64,000 bases of DNA from Ophiura sarsii (Eukaryota > Echinodermata > Ophiuroidea > Amphilepidida > Ophiuridae), in NCBI GenBank assembly GCA_035610835.1, contig CM069459.1, forward strand, positions 26,989,570 to 27,053,569. Reading direction: 5' to 3'. Position numbers and translations under genes: made by a program. Shown here piece by piece: positions 45,960 through 57,337 of the stretch. Position 1 is the stretch's first letter; each line of letters begins with the position of its first letter. Below the pieces are notes generated by a model. That model worked only from the letters and a program-made list of their open reading frames with translations, was not told where the DNA came from and made no database searches.

Positions 45960-48900
45960 ATATAAAATAAAGATAGCCCATTAGCAGATAGGTGTAGCTG
46001 ATATAAGCTAAGGGGTTGTGATAGCTGATAGCCGCAATAGCTAAGTTTTCAATGAGGGAAAAAATATATAATAAAGATAGGCCTAGCCCATTAGCAGATA
46101 GGGGTAGCTAATATAGTGATAGCTGATAGCTCAATAGCTACGTTTTCGAGTGAAAAAATATAAAATAAAGATATCCCATTAGCAGATAGGGGTAGCTAAT
46201 ATAAGCTAACGGGTTGTGATAGCTGATAGCTCAATAGCTAAGTTTTCGAGAAAAAAATAAAAAATAAAAATAGCCTATTAGCAGATAGGGGTAGCTAATA
46301 TAAGCTAACGGGTTGTGATAGCTGATAGCTCAATAGCTACGTTTTAGAGGGGAAAATATAAAATAAAGATAGCCCATTAGCAGATAGGGGTAGCTAATAT
46401 AAGCTAACGGGTTGTGATAGCTGATAGCTCAATCGCTAAGTTTTCGAGGGAAAAAAATATAAAATAAAGATAGCCCATTAGCAGATAGGGATAGCTAATA
46501 TAAGCTAACGGGTTGTGATAGCTGATAGCTCAATAGCTACAGTTTTCGAGGGACAAAATATAAAATAAAGATAGCCCATTAGCAGATAGGGTAGCTAATA
46601 TAAGCTAACGGGTTGTGATAGCTGATAGCTCAATAGCTACAGTTTTCCAGGGGGAAAAAAATATAAAATCAAGATAGCCCATTAGCAGATAGGGGTAGCT
46701 AATATAAGCTAACGGGTTGTGATAGCTTATAGCTCAATAGCTACGTTTTCCAGGGGGAAAAAATATAAAATAAAGATAGCCCATTAGCAGATAGGGGTAG
46801 CTAATATAAGCTAACGGGTTGTGATAGCTGATAGCTCAATAGCTACGTTTTCCAGGGGGAAAAAATATAAAATCAAGATAGCCCATTAGCAGATAGGGGT
46901 AGCTAATATAAGCTAACGGGTTGTGATAGCTGATAGCTCAATAGCTACGTTTTCCAGGGAAAAAATAAAATAAAATCAAGATAGCCCATTAGCAGATAGG
47001 GGTAGCTAATATAAGCTAACGCGTTGTGATAGCTGATAGCTCAATAGCTACGATTTCCAGGGGAAAAAAATATAAAATCAAGATAGCCCATTAGCAGATA
47101 GGGGTAGCTAATATAAGCTAACGCGTTGTGATAGCTGATAGCTCAATAGCTACGATTTCCAGGGGAAAAAATATAAAATCAAGATAGCCCATTAGCAGAT
47201 AGGGGTAGCTAATATAAGCTAACGGGTTGTGATAGCTGATAGCTCAATAGCTACGTTTTCCAGGGAAAAAATAAAATAAAATCAAGATAGCCCATTAGCA
47301 GATAGGGGTAGCTAATATAAGCTAACGCGTTGTGATAGCTGATAGCTCAATAGCTACGTTTTCCAGGGGGAAAAATATAAAATCAAGATAGCCCATTAGC
47401 AGATAGGGGTAGCTAATATAAGCTAACGCGTTGTGATAGCTGATAGCTCAATAGCTACGATTTCCAGGGGAAAAAAAATATAAAATCAAGATAGCCCATT
47501 AGCAGATAGGGGTAGCTTATATAAGCTAACGCGTTGTGATAGCTGATAGCTCAATAGCTACGATTTCCAGGGGAAAAAAATATAAAATCAAGATAATAGC
47601 CCATTAGCAGATAGGGGTAGCTAATATAAGCTAACGGGTTGTGATAGCTGATAGCTCAATAGCTACGATTTCCAGGGGAAAAAAAATAAAATCAAGATAG
47701 CCCATTAGCAGATAGGGGTAGCTAATATAAGCTAACGGGTTGTGATAGCTGATAGCTCAATAGCTACGATTTCCAGGGGAAAAATATATAGAATCAAGAT
47801 AGCCCATTAGCAGATAGGGGTAGCTAATATAAGCTAACGGGTTGTGATAGCTGATAGCTCAATAGCTACGTTTTCCAGGGGGAAAAAAATATAAAATCAA
47901 GATAGCCCATTAGCAGATAGGGGTAGCTTATATAAGCTAACGCGTTGTGATAGCTGATAGCTCAATAGCTACGATTTCCAGGGAAAAAAATATAAAATCA
48001 AGATAGCCCATTAGCAGAGAGGGGTAGCTAATATAAGCTAACGGGTTGTGATAGCTGATAGCTCAATAGCTACGATTTCCAGGGAAAAAATAAAATAAAA
48101 TCAAGATAGCCCATTAGCAGATAGGGGTAGCTAATATAAGCTAACGGGTTGTGATAGCTGATAGGTTAATAGCAACGATTTCCAGGGGAAAAATATATAG
48201 AATCAAGATAGCCCATTAGCAGATAGGGGTAGCTAATATAAGCTAACGGGTTGTGATAGCTGATAGCTCAATAGCTACGTTTTCCAGGGAAAAAAAATAT
48301 AAAATCATGATAGCCCATTAGCAGATAGGGGTATCTAATATAAGCTAACGCGTTGTGATAGCTGATAGCTCAATAGCTACGATTTCGAGGGGAAAATATA
48401 AAATCAAGATAGCCCATTAGCAGATAGGGGTAGCTAATATAAGCTAACGGGTTGTGATAGCTGATAGCTCAATAGCTACGTTTTCCAGGGGGAAAAAATA
48501 TAAAATAAAGGTAGCCCATTAGCAGATAGGGGTAGCTAATATAAGCTAACGGGTTGTGATAGCTGATAGCTCAATAGCTACGTTTTCCAGGGGGAAAAAA
48601 TATAAAATCAAGATAGCCCATTAGCAGATAGGGGTAGCTAATATAAGCTAACGGGTTGTGATAGCTGATAGCTCAATAGCTACGTTTTCCAGGGAAAAAA
48701 TAAAATAAAATCAAGATAGCCCATTAGCAGATAGGGGTAGCTAATATAAGCTAACGCGTTGTGATAGCTGATAGCTCAATAGCTACGTTTTCCAGGGGAA
48801 AAAAATATAAAATCAAGATAGCCCATTGGCAGATAGGGGTAGCTAATATAAGCTAACGCGTTGTGATAGCTGATAGCTCAATAGCTACGATTTCCAGGGA

Positions 48901-51900
48901 AAAAAATAAATAAAATCAAGATAGCCCATTAGCAGATAGGGGTAGCTAATATAAGCTAACGCGTTGTGATAGCTGATAGCTCAATAGCTACGATTTCCAG
49001 GGGAAACAAATATAAAATCAAGATAATAGCCAATTAGCAGATAGGGGTAGCTAATATAAGCTAACGGGTTGTGATAGCTGATAGCTCAATAGCTACGATT
49101 TCCAGGGAAAAAAATATAAAATCAAGATAGCCCATTAGCAGATAGGGGTAGCTAATATAAGCTAACGGGTTGTGATAGCTGATAGGTTAATAGCAACGAT
49201 TTCCAGGGGAAAAATATATAGAATCAAGATAGCCCATTAGCAGATAGGGGTAGCTAATATAAGCTAACGGGTTGTGATAGCTGATAGCTCAATAGCTACG
49301 TTTTCCAGGGGGAAAAAAATATAAAATCAAGATAGCCCATTAGCAGATAGGGGTAGCTTATATAAGCTAACGCGTTGTGATAGCTGATAGCTCAATAGCT
49401 ACGATTTCCAGGGAAAAAAATATAAAATCAAGATAGCCCATTAGCAGAGAGGGGTAGCTAATATAAGCTAACGGGTTGTGATAGCTGATAGCTCAATAGC
49501 TACGATTTCCAGGGAAAAAATAAAATAAAATCAAGATAGCCCATTAGCAGATAGGGGTAGCTAATATAAGCTAACGCGTTGTGATAGCTGATAGCTCAAT
49601 AGCTACGTTTTCCAGGGGAAAAAATATAAAATCAAGATAGCCCATTAGCAGATAGGGGTAGCTAATATAAGCTAACGCGTTGTGATAGCTGATAGCTCAA
49701 TAGCTACGATTTCCAGGGGGTAAAAAAATATAAAATCAAGATAGCCCATTAGCAGATAGGGGTAGCTAATATAAGCTAACGCGTTGTGATAGCTGATAGC
49801 TCAATAGCTACGATTTCCAGGGGAAAAAATATAAAATCAAGATAATAGCCCATTAGCAGATAGGGGTAGCTAATATAAGCTAACGGGTTGTGATAGCTGA
49901 TAGCTCAATAGCTACGATTTCCAGGGGAAAAAATATAAAATCAAGATAGCCCATTAGCAGATAGGGGTAGCTAATATAAGCTAACGGGTTGTGATAGCTG
50001 ATAGCTCAATAGCTACGATTTCCAGGGGAAAAATATATAGAATCAAGATAGCCCATTAGCAGATAGGGGTAGCTAATATAAGCTAACGGGTTGTGATAGC
50101 TGATAGCTCAATAGCTACGTTTTCCAGGGGGAAAAAATATAAAATCAAGATAGCCCATTAGCAGATAGGGGTAGCTACTATAAGCTAACGCGTTGTGATA
50201 GCTGATAGCTCAATAGCTATGATTTCCAGGGAAAAATATAAAATCAAGATAGCCCATTAGCAGAGAGGGGTAGCTAATATAAGCTAACGGGTTGTGATAG
50301 CTGATAGCTCAATAGCTACGATTTCCAGGGAAAAAATAAAATAAAATCAAGATAGCCCATTAGCAGATAGGGGTAGCTAATATAAGCTAACGGGTTGTGA
50401 TAGCTGATAGCTCAATAGCTACGATTTCCAGGGGAAAAAATAAAATAAAATCAAGATAGCCCATTAGCAGATAGGGGTAGCTAATATAAGCTAACGGGTT
50501 GTGATAGCTGATAGCTCAATAGCTACGTTTTCCAGGGAAAAAAATATAAAATCAAGATAGCCCATTAGCAGATAGGGGTATCTAATATAAGCTAACGCGT
50601 TGTGATAGCTGATAGCTCAATAGCTACGATTTCGAGGGGAAAATATAAAATCAAGATAGCCCATTAGCAGATAGGGGTAGCTAATATAAGCTAACGGGTT
50701 GTGATAGCTGATAGCTCAATAGCTACGTTTTCCAGGGGGAAAAAATATAAAATAAAGATAGCCCATTAGCAGATAGGGGTAGCTAATATAAGCTAACGGG
50801 TTGTGATAGCTGATAGCTCAATAGCTACGTTTTCCAGGGGAAAAAAATATAAAATCAAGATAGCCCATTAGCAGATAGGGGTAGCTAATATAAGCTAACG
50901 GGTTGTGATAGCTGATAGCTCAATAGCTACGTTTTCCAGGGAAAAAATAAAATAAAATCAAGATAGCCCATTAGCAGATAGGGGTAGCTAATATAAGCTA
51001 ACGCGTTGTGATAGCTGATAGCTCAATAGCTACGTTTTCCAGGGGAAAAAAATATAAAATCAAGATAGCCCATTAGCAGATAGGGGTAGCTAATATAAGC
51101 TAACGCGTTGTGATAGCTGATAGCTCAATAGCTACGATTTCCAGGGGGAAAAAAATATAAAATCAAGATAGCCCATTAGCAGATAGGGGTTGCTAATATA
51201 AGCTAACGCGTTGTGATAGCTGATAGCTCAATAGCTACGATTTCCAGGGGAAACAAATATAAAATCAAGATAATAGCCCATTAGCAGATAGGGGTAGCTA
51301 ATATAAGCTAACGGGTTGTGATAGCTGATAGCTCAATAGCTACGATTTCCAGGGGAAAAAATATAAAATCAAGATAGCCCATTAGCAGATAGGGGTAGCT
51401 AATATAAGCTAACGGGTTGTGATAGCTGATAGCTTAATAGCTACGATTTCCAGGGGAAAAATATATAGAATCAAGATAGCCCATTAGCAGATATGGGTAG
51501 CTAATATAAGCTAACGGGTTGTGATAGCTGATAGCTCAATAGCTACGTTTTCCAGGGGGAAAAATATAAAATCAAGATAGCCCATTAGCAGATAGGGGTA
51601 GCTAATATAAGCTAACGCGTTGTGATAGCTGATAGCTCAATAGCTACGATTTCCAGGGAAAAAATATAAAATCAAGATAGCCCATTAGCAGAGAGGGGTA
51701 GCTAATATAAGCTAACGGGTTGTGATAGCTGATAGCTCAATAGCTACGATTTCCAGGGAAAAAATAAAATAAAATCAAGATAGCCCATTAGCAGATAGGG
51801 GTAGCTAATATAAGCTAACGCGTTGTGATAGCTGATAGCTCAATAGCTACGTTTTCCAGGGAAAAAAATATAAAATCAAGATAGCCCATTAGCAGATAGG

Positions 51901-52017
51901 GGTATCTAATATAAGCTAACGCGTTGTGATAGCTGATAGCTCAATAGCTACGATTTCCCGGAAAAAAATATAAAATCAATATAGCCCATTAGCAGATAGG
52001 GGTAGCTAATATAAGCT
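45960..52017. repeat. 102-bp satellite array, ~59.5 monomers
   Basis: Monomer core GATAGCCCATTAGCAGATAG then GGGTAGCTAATATAAGC, TAACGGGTTGTGATAGC and a variable AT-rich linker near TTTTCCAGGGGGAAAAA. I counted 59 full starts and a partial 60th. TAG/CTA-rich words, palindromic as TAGCTA, put stops in every frame. The left-most monomers are the most diverged; the right end stops abruptly mid-monomer at about 52017. Confidence 0.95.
47591..52017. repeat. 2.25-kb (22-monomer) higher-order repeat, two copies
   Basis: Private variants recur about 2,247 bp apart: AAACAAA at 49004/51251, GTATCTAAT near 48331/50578, ATATATAG at 47784/50033 and 49214/51461, AGATAATAGC at 47591/49841 and 49021/51269, CAGAGAGGGG at 48015/50261 and 49445/51689. 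A second spacing of ~1,430 bp (14 monomers) links variants within each copy, giving an 8-6-8 monomer pattern repeated twice. Confidence 0.85.
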
Positions 52018-52394
52018 AAACATTACTTTTGTTAGGGGTACCCCTTTAGCTGATAGCGATAGCTAATATACGATCCCTATACATATACATGTATAATAGT
52101 AACAAAAATCTCGTTACATTTAGCAAAAAAGGGCTACTGTTAGAATATATAATATACACATAAATAGCTCCTAATAGCCAAGGCCCTTAAAAAAACCTGT
52201 AATACCGCACCTAACTCACTAAATAGCGCGTGATATCCGTCCAAGCTACCTCCCGTCAGAATTCAACTTACATGTAAGTTTCATATATATACTTACCATA
52301 ACATCATGGTACATCAGGATAGAAGAGTTCGAACTATTCAACGGCAGACATATAAGCATTGAATACCGGGAAATAAATATTTTGAGAATAGACG

Positions 52395-52560
52395 ATGTGC
52401 ATAAATTATTATATCACGATAGGCTTGATTTCAATCATGTGATTATACTATCATTATGGCTGGATAATAATAATGTGATATCATGATATAAAACAAATAT
52501 TGAATGCCGTTTGCTTGTGCAATAGATAAACTATCACTCGGTTCAATTTGGATTATTCAA
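52395..52560. repeat. Inverted partial copy of the 29.4-kb hairpin element
   Basis: Shares 'CATTATGGCT', 'TGTGATATCATGATATAAAAC', quoted in part, and 'ATATTGAATGCCGTTTGC' with the reverse complement of 29450-29610. It keeps one arm only. Confidence 0.6.
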
Positions 52561-52658
52561 TTAACAATGGTGTAATTAAAGGTGTATGTTCCGATCGCTT
52601 TAGAACATAATTATTTTTATACTAAAAGAGACCCACTATTTTTTTTATTATTTCTGCA

Positions 52659-52950
52659 AAAAGTGTACTTTAGGTCCCAGATTCTAGACTGTACTAGTAT
52701 TGTATTCTGGAACAAAGTCAGTGTTCCAGTATCGGATGATACTGGGCCGTATAAAATGCACCAGTATCGGGCGATACTGGAACACAATGATGTACCAGTA
52801 TCGTTCAATACTGGGACAAACTACACTGGAAACACCTGATACCCGTCGTATATGCCTATTATTTCTATACACCTGTACCAGTCCAGTATTGTCGTTCCAG
52901 TATTGCTGGATACTGGAACACAGTATCTGGGACCTAAAGTACACTTTTCC
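52659..52950. mobile_element. Palindrome-array TIR element, copy E4
   Basis: AAGTGTACTTTAGGTCCCAG at the left and CTGGGACCTAAAGTACACTT at the right, with about five palindromic units. The host element's other copy is uninterrupted at 30335-30349. Comparing flanks (CTGCAAA | TAAATCT versus CTGTAAAATCT) suggests a short TAAA-like target duplication, not certain. Confidence 0.88.
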
Positions 52951-53480
52951 TAAATCTGAGGCGCAAGGTATGTTCCATTTAGACGTTATAAGTAGGCATA
53001 GCACACATAACATTCAAATGATTGAGACATGTACAAAATTGGATTCAAATGAAAGATTGCAATAAAAGATTTATTTTCCAAAAAGAATTATGACAATCGG
53101 TCAATGCATTCTTGTGGTACGGTGTTTTGAGATACTCGGAAAATGGCCGAAAACCTGCCAAAAACAGTAACAATGCCCACAAATATAATTCATCAGGATT
53201 TAGAGAGCTCAATTTGTTAATAATGTAACATTCAAAACACCATTTACACATATTTCTTTAACAATTGAATATCTATATACCATGTTAAATTTAAAAAAAA
53301 AATGGTAACATTATATTGCATTAAACTAAAATAACCTAGTGAAATTGGTCATTTTGACCAGTTTTACTGACTGCAATCAAAAAAGTGACTAAGTCCAGCT
53401 AATTAATATGCGTAAATGTTATAAATCCAGATGTGAATGGTGTATTGCAATTAAACTTGGTATTATGGCTAACTGTACGA

Positions 53481-54378
53481 TACATACATACATTACATAC
53501 AGTATTGGTATTTATATAGCGCTGCTACATCGAGATCGTAGCGCTTTATGACAAAACAAAAATAAGCATACTCAACAAAACAAAACTAATTGAGAGCTTT
53601 TTTAAAAATGGCTACAGATGGAGACTCTCTGATGTGAATTGGGAGGTCATTCCAGATGGAGGGGCAGTGTAATAAAAAGTCCTACGTTCAGCAGACTGTA
53701 GGAGCTTGGTGGTTTTATGAACAGTTAGACGGGTGGTGTCTGATGCTGAACGCAGGTTAGGTCGAGCAGGGTGATAGATGGTGAGCGTTGAAGCGATGTA
53801 ACTGGGTGCCATATGGTTGAGGCATTTATATACAAATAACATAATTTTAAAAACAATCCTCTTTTCAACAGGAAGCCAATGTAATGCATGTAGACATGGT
53901 GTGGCATGGTCCTGTTTACGAACTTGACATATCATCTTCGCGGCCCAATTCTGAATACGTTGCAGCCTGCTTATGTCTGTCTTGTTGGCACCAAGAAGCA
54001 GGCCACTTCCGTAATCAATCTTGAACAAGATTAGTGCGCGGATAACAAGATGGCAAGTATCGCGATCAAGAAATCTCCTTATTCGAGAAATATTGCGAAG
54101 ATGATATGTCAGGTTTGAGCAAAGACATTTTACATGTTTGGACATTGACATACAAGAATCGAACATTACCCCTAAATTAACAACACAGGGCCCATGCTAC
54201 TCTGAAGGTGAGATGGAATAGCAACAAAAAACTCAGTCTTGTCGTCATTGAGCTTCAGCATATTGCACTTCATCCATTGTTTTAGAGCATCAATGCAACA
54301 TGACAGTTTGTTCAGAGCAGCGGTGATGGAAGAAGGGTCCTGTGGATTGAAAGTAGTGTATAGTACGATACCCAATCT
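53481..54378 (-). mobile_element. 5'-truncated CR1/L2-type LINE
   Basis: About 900 bp on the minus strand: the last third of a reverse-transcriptase ORF followed by a 3' tail containing TAGCGCTATATAAATACC (near 53505-53530) and a short ATGT-rich tail. The 5' truncation at ~54378 is the usual outcome of incomplete target-primed reverse transcription. It lies within the 52577-55457 TIR element. Confidence 0.85.
53612..54375 (-). pseudogene. Non-LTR retrotransposon reverse transcriptase, C-terminal fragment, frameshifted
   Basis: Two consecutive minus-strand frames form one protein fragment. The upstream part (54375-54172) contains 'WMKCNMLKLNDDKTEFF', the end of the RT palm/thumb typical of CR1/L2 LINEs. 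After a frameshift near 54166-54185 the downstream part (to 53612) begins around 'VNLGVMFDS' and has 'LQRIQNWAAKMI', 'ALHWLPVEKRI' and 'YKCLNHMAPSYI', the conserved post-RT region of that clade. The endonuclease domain and catalytic RT motifs are missing, so it is inactive. In life it would encode ORF2 endonuclease/reverse transcriptase driving LINE and SINE mobility. Confidence 0.9.
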
Positions 54379-55489
54379 TTTAAACTATAATTTAGTTTCA
54401 TAAGCTCATTAAATATGCAAATTAGCTAATTATCTATTCAAGTCATTGATATGCAAATGAGCAATGTCCGACAATTTTTTTTTCCATCATAAAAGTGATC
54501 GGTAATAGATATATAATATGTATACCCAATTTGATTGACAAATATTGATGGATTTAGAAATTAAACAAGCTTTTCCATTTCTTAAATACCCATATTTAAA
54601 TTCTCAGTCTTTTCCTCACACGAGGCACTCAAAGGATGCAAAAACTGAGCATATCACTAAATTGATTGAAGTGTTTAGTACAACATCTCAGGTTAGGTTT
54701 ATTTAAATCGGCCCAATATATTCAAGTTCAGAGCCAATTTCAAAAATAGGTAAAAACAGTCATAACTAAAAAACCTGATGATAAGTATTTATACCTGGAT
54801 CAAAGTTATATAGTCCAAGGTCATGACTACCATATATGGCAAGCTCACTGCCCTACAGGGAGTGCCTCATGTGAAGATAATTAATTTTATATAGGGATGT
54901 TTTTCAAAGTGGAGCTGCATACACTATATGAAAAGATTGTTTTGCATAAGGGCTTACAGACCACTCCTACATGTTACTCATTTTGCGTGATTAATTAATC
55001 CAAATATTGTATGGCTGTCTTCATGACTTGGATTAGTGCATCCATGCACGCCAATTGAGGCAACAATACAAAACCACATTCCACATCGTGAATAGCCAGC
55101 CATCCATTCAATAATGCAAAATGAGTAACAGGTAGAAGTGGATGTAGGCCTTTATGGAACACAGCTCTTCATATGTTGTTGTTCACTGGTGTAATGTTCC
55201 CAGTGGCAGACTCTGTGTGTGTGCATTGTGCTATGCCTATTATAAGCCAAAATGCAGTGAATTACCGCCAACGGTGGTGAACCACCCGGCTAGTTTAAGT
55301 AACTCAATGGGCAAATATCATGTCACCTTGTGCTTCTAAAATAAGAACCACTAGAGTTATGCAACCCAAACTTTGGGATATGACTTATTTAAGGAAGACC
55401 CTTTATGTAGAATAAATAACATCAAGTATAAATCGAGCCAGAAATCGGAACACCTACATGTAAGTGCTCTTTTTGTTTAAAAATGCTGT

Positions 55490-56690
55490 TATTTTCATAT
55501 GAAACCAACGTTCATTTATATCTCAAGTCATGGTCATTTTGAAGCAAAATTGAAATCAAAGTCGAAGTTGATAATGTAACCTGAAAGGCTTCTTTTTGTG
55601 TCCTAATAAGTATATTGATCCAAAGTAGATGTGATATCTGCACTTGAAATCTTGCATGTATTATCAGCTGGGAACAAAATTATAGGATGACTTTAAGATG
55701 GTATTACGATTGGACCATATTACACCGACTCATTTTGAAAAGAAACAGAGTATTATGTTGATACATCCGATACACGCAGCACATAATGGATACAGTTCTA
55801 TTTCCTTTCCGATTTTAAGGCAATCGAATTTATCGATCAACTTACAACTGGTTCCCCGTCGTACGTGATATCATTCAAGTGAATGGACTCAAATGAAGCA
55901 TTATCATTCCATTATGTTACCAAGGAGAAAGGCAAAATAAATCTGAGAATTGGTGTAGGAGGGGACATATTTATTACCCTCAAAAAGCTTGCAAATCTGG
56001 GGTTAGGATAGTCTCAACTTTTAAGGTGATGTAATCGTAATGGATACTCTGAAAGTGTCAATAGTAGGCCCTATTTTTTAATGATTTGTGTACAGTATCC
56101 CAAATCAACTAAAAGCCTGTAATTTTCTTTTATTATACTTATATTCTAATACCTTTATCCCATTTATATCCAAAATGATGGTTTGTTTGAAGCAAAATTC
56201 AAATAAAAGTCACAGTTGATAGAATATATATATATAAACATAACAATGTAACCTCAATGGCTTCGTTATGCTTTTCAGACCCTTAGGTCCAATCTTACCA
56301 GCAAGATCCTTTGGGAAAAGCTCATCGTTGAAAAAGTGGATTTAGGCCTACCTGTAGTGTATTAATCCAATTAAGCAGTCATGATATCTCTAGTTGAAAT
56401 CGTAATGCATTTCCCTTAAATCAGCTGGGGAAAAAGAGAATTTATAGGACGAATTTAAGCTGGTATTACGATTGGACCATATTGGATAAGAAGAAGAGTA
56501 TTATTTTGATACAGCCAGTACACGCATTACAGAACGGATACAGTTCTATTTCCTTTTCGATTTTAAGACAATCAAATTCCTCCATCAACTTACAACTGGT
56601 TCACCGTCGTACGTGATATCATTCACGTGAATGGACTCAAATGAAGCATTATCATTCAATTATGTTACCAAGGAGAAAGGCGATGTACAT
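55490..56690. repeat. Diverged tandem duplication, ~650-770-bp period
   Basis: 'GGTATTACGATTGGACCATA' to 'TTATGTTACCAAGGAGAAAG' (about 55697-55932) recurs at about 56461-56682 at ~90% by eye. The upstream block with 'TTGAAGCAAAATT' (55540, 56190) recurs too. Indels inside argue against coding. Confidence 0.75.
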
Positions 56691-57104
56691 TTTCTATTAT
56701 TGGATTATCAATTGATCTGCTGTGAGTGAACTTGAATTAAATGAGACGGTTGCGGATGCAGACGTGACTGTGTGGCAATATCAGAAATAGGTTAATGTAC
56801 AGGTTGCTTTTCAGTGTGCGGATGCATTCTGTTTCAAAGCCATATTATACGATATTTTTCTATATTAGGTTTTTCATCTCTAAATGTAATTTGTTTGTCA
56901 AATTAAATATATAAACATTGAACTAAAATATTGTCTAAGTTACAGAGCAATAAGTTTCCTTATTACTTCAACATTGAAATTTTGAAACGAAGTGATACAA
57001 AATTCCTTACATTGGAAAAAACATTACCGTTATAATAGTAAAGTTCTTTATGGATTTCAGTGGAAATACAGTCAGGATAGATTTTTAGTTCAAGAAATTA
57101 TTTT
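56691..57104. other. No gene seen
   Basis: AT-rich, with no repeat or coding evidence that I can support. Confidence 0.35.
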
Positions 57105-57337
57105 CTATAGTTCAGTCAGTTCCAAATTGGCGAAACCTGTTTACAGCAGCGAATAATTCTGAAGAGCCCCGCACGCAAAACGCTCGCATGGCGCAATGTG
57201 GCGCGCAATGTCGCAGTGACATTGTATGCGTGACGCTTGCGTAGACCAGAATCTCGCTTATACACTTGGATTACTTTTGCGTGCGGATAGATAAAAACCC
57301 GAATATTTCTCGCCAATTTGGAACTGATTAACTATAG
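57105..57337. mobile_element. 233-bp TIR element (MITE)
   Basis: ~28-bp TIRs: CTATAGTTCAGTCAGTTCC then AAATTGGCGA at the left, and the inverse TCGCCAATTT then GGAACTGATTAACTATAG at the right. The interior is CpG-rich (GGCGCAATGTGGCGCGC). A degenerate inverted copy lies at 39206-39440. The target duplication is ambiguous. Confidence 0.75.

Larger units (their letters stand above)
43213..52217. mobile_element. Giant (9.0-kb) satellite-filled transposon with 8-bp target duplication
   Basis: ACTAAATA at 43205-43212 and again at 52218-52225 flanks imperfect 20-bp TIRs: CATTAAGGTGCGATATTACA at 43213-43232, and the reverse complement of 52198-52217, GAGTTAGGTGCGGTATTACA; 16 of 20 match. Removing the block and one ACTAAATA rebuilds an LCR-C core that aligns base for base in length with other cores (compare CAGCGCACTTAACAGCG near 38368). 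The interior holds a 467-bp higher-order repeat, a TTAA-flanked MITE and ~59.5 copies of a ~102-bp satellite. No open frame of 60 codons is present on either strand, so any transposase must come from elsewhere. An 8-bp duplication fits hAT, P or Merlin-type elements; TIRs do not decide. Alternative: TAA duplication with TIR GGTGCG..., which fits the empty site less well. Confidence 0.75.
52577..55457. mobile_element. ~2.9-kb TIR element with nested LINE and palindrome element
   Basis: The left end AGGTGTATGTTCCGATCGCT pairs with ATCGGAACACCTAC near 55443-55457. Both ends match the short copy 30239-30602. Inside are E4 (52659-52950), the truncated LINE (53481-54378) and ~850 bp of unique AT-rich sequence including two ATGCAAAT sites near 54413-54462. 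Non-coding apart from the LINE remnant. Confidence 0.6.

Noticed and set aside
43216..52214. TAA target duplication for the giant element (Harbinger-type reading)
   Set aside because: TAA does flank GGTGCG...CGCACC, but removing that version leaves ~16 extra bases in the LCR-C core, whereas the 8-bp ACTAAATA reading restores its length exactly. Kept only as an alternative.
43213..52217. CRISPR-like regular repeats
   Set aside because: Adjacent ~102-bp monomers without unique spacers in an animal genome; this is satellite DNA.
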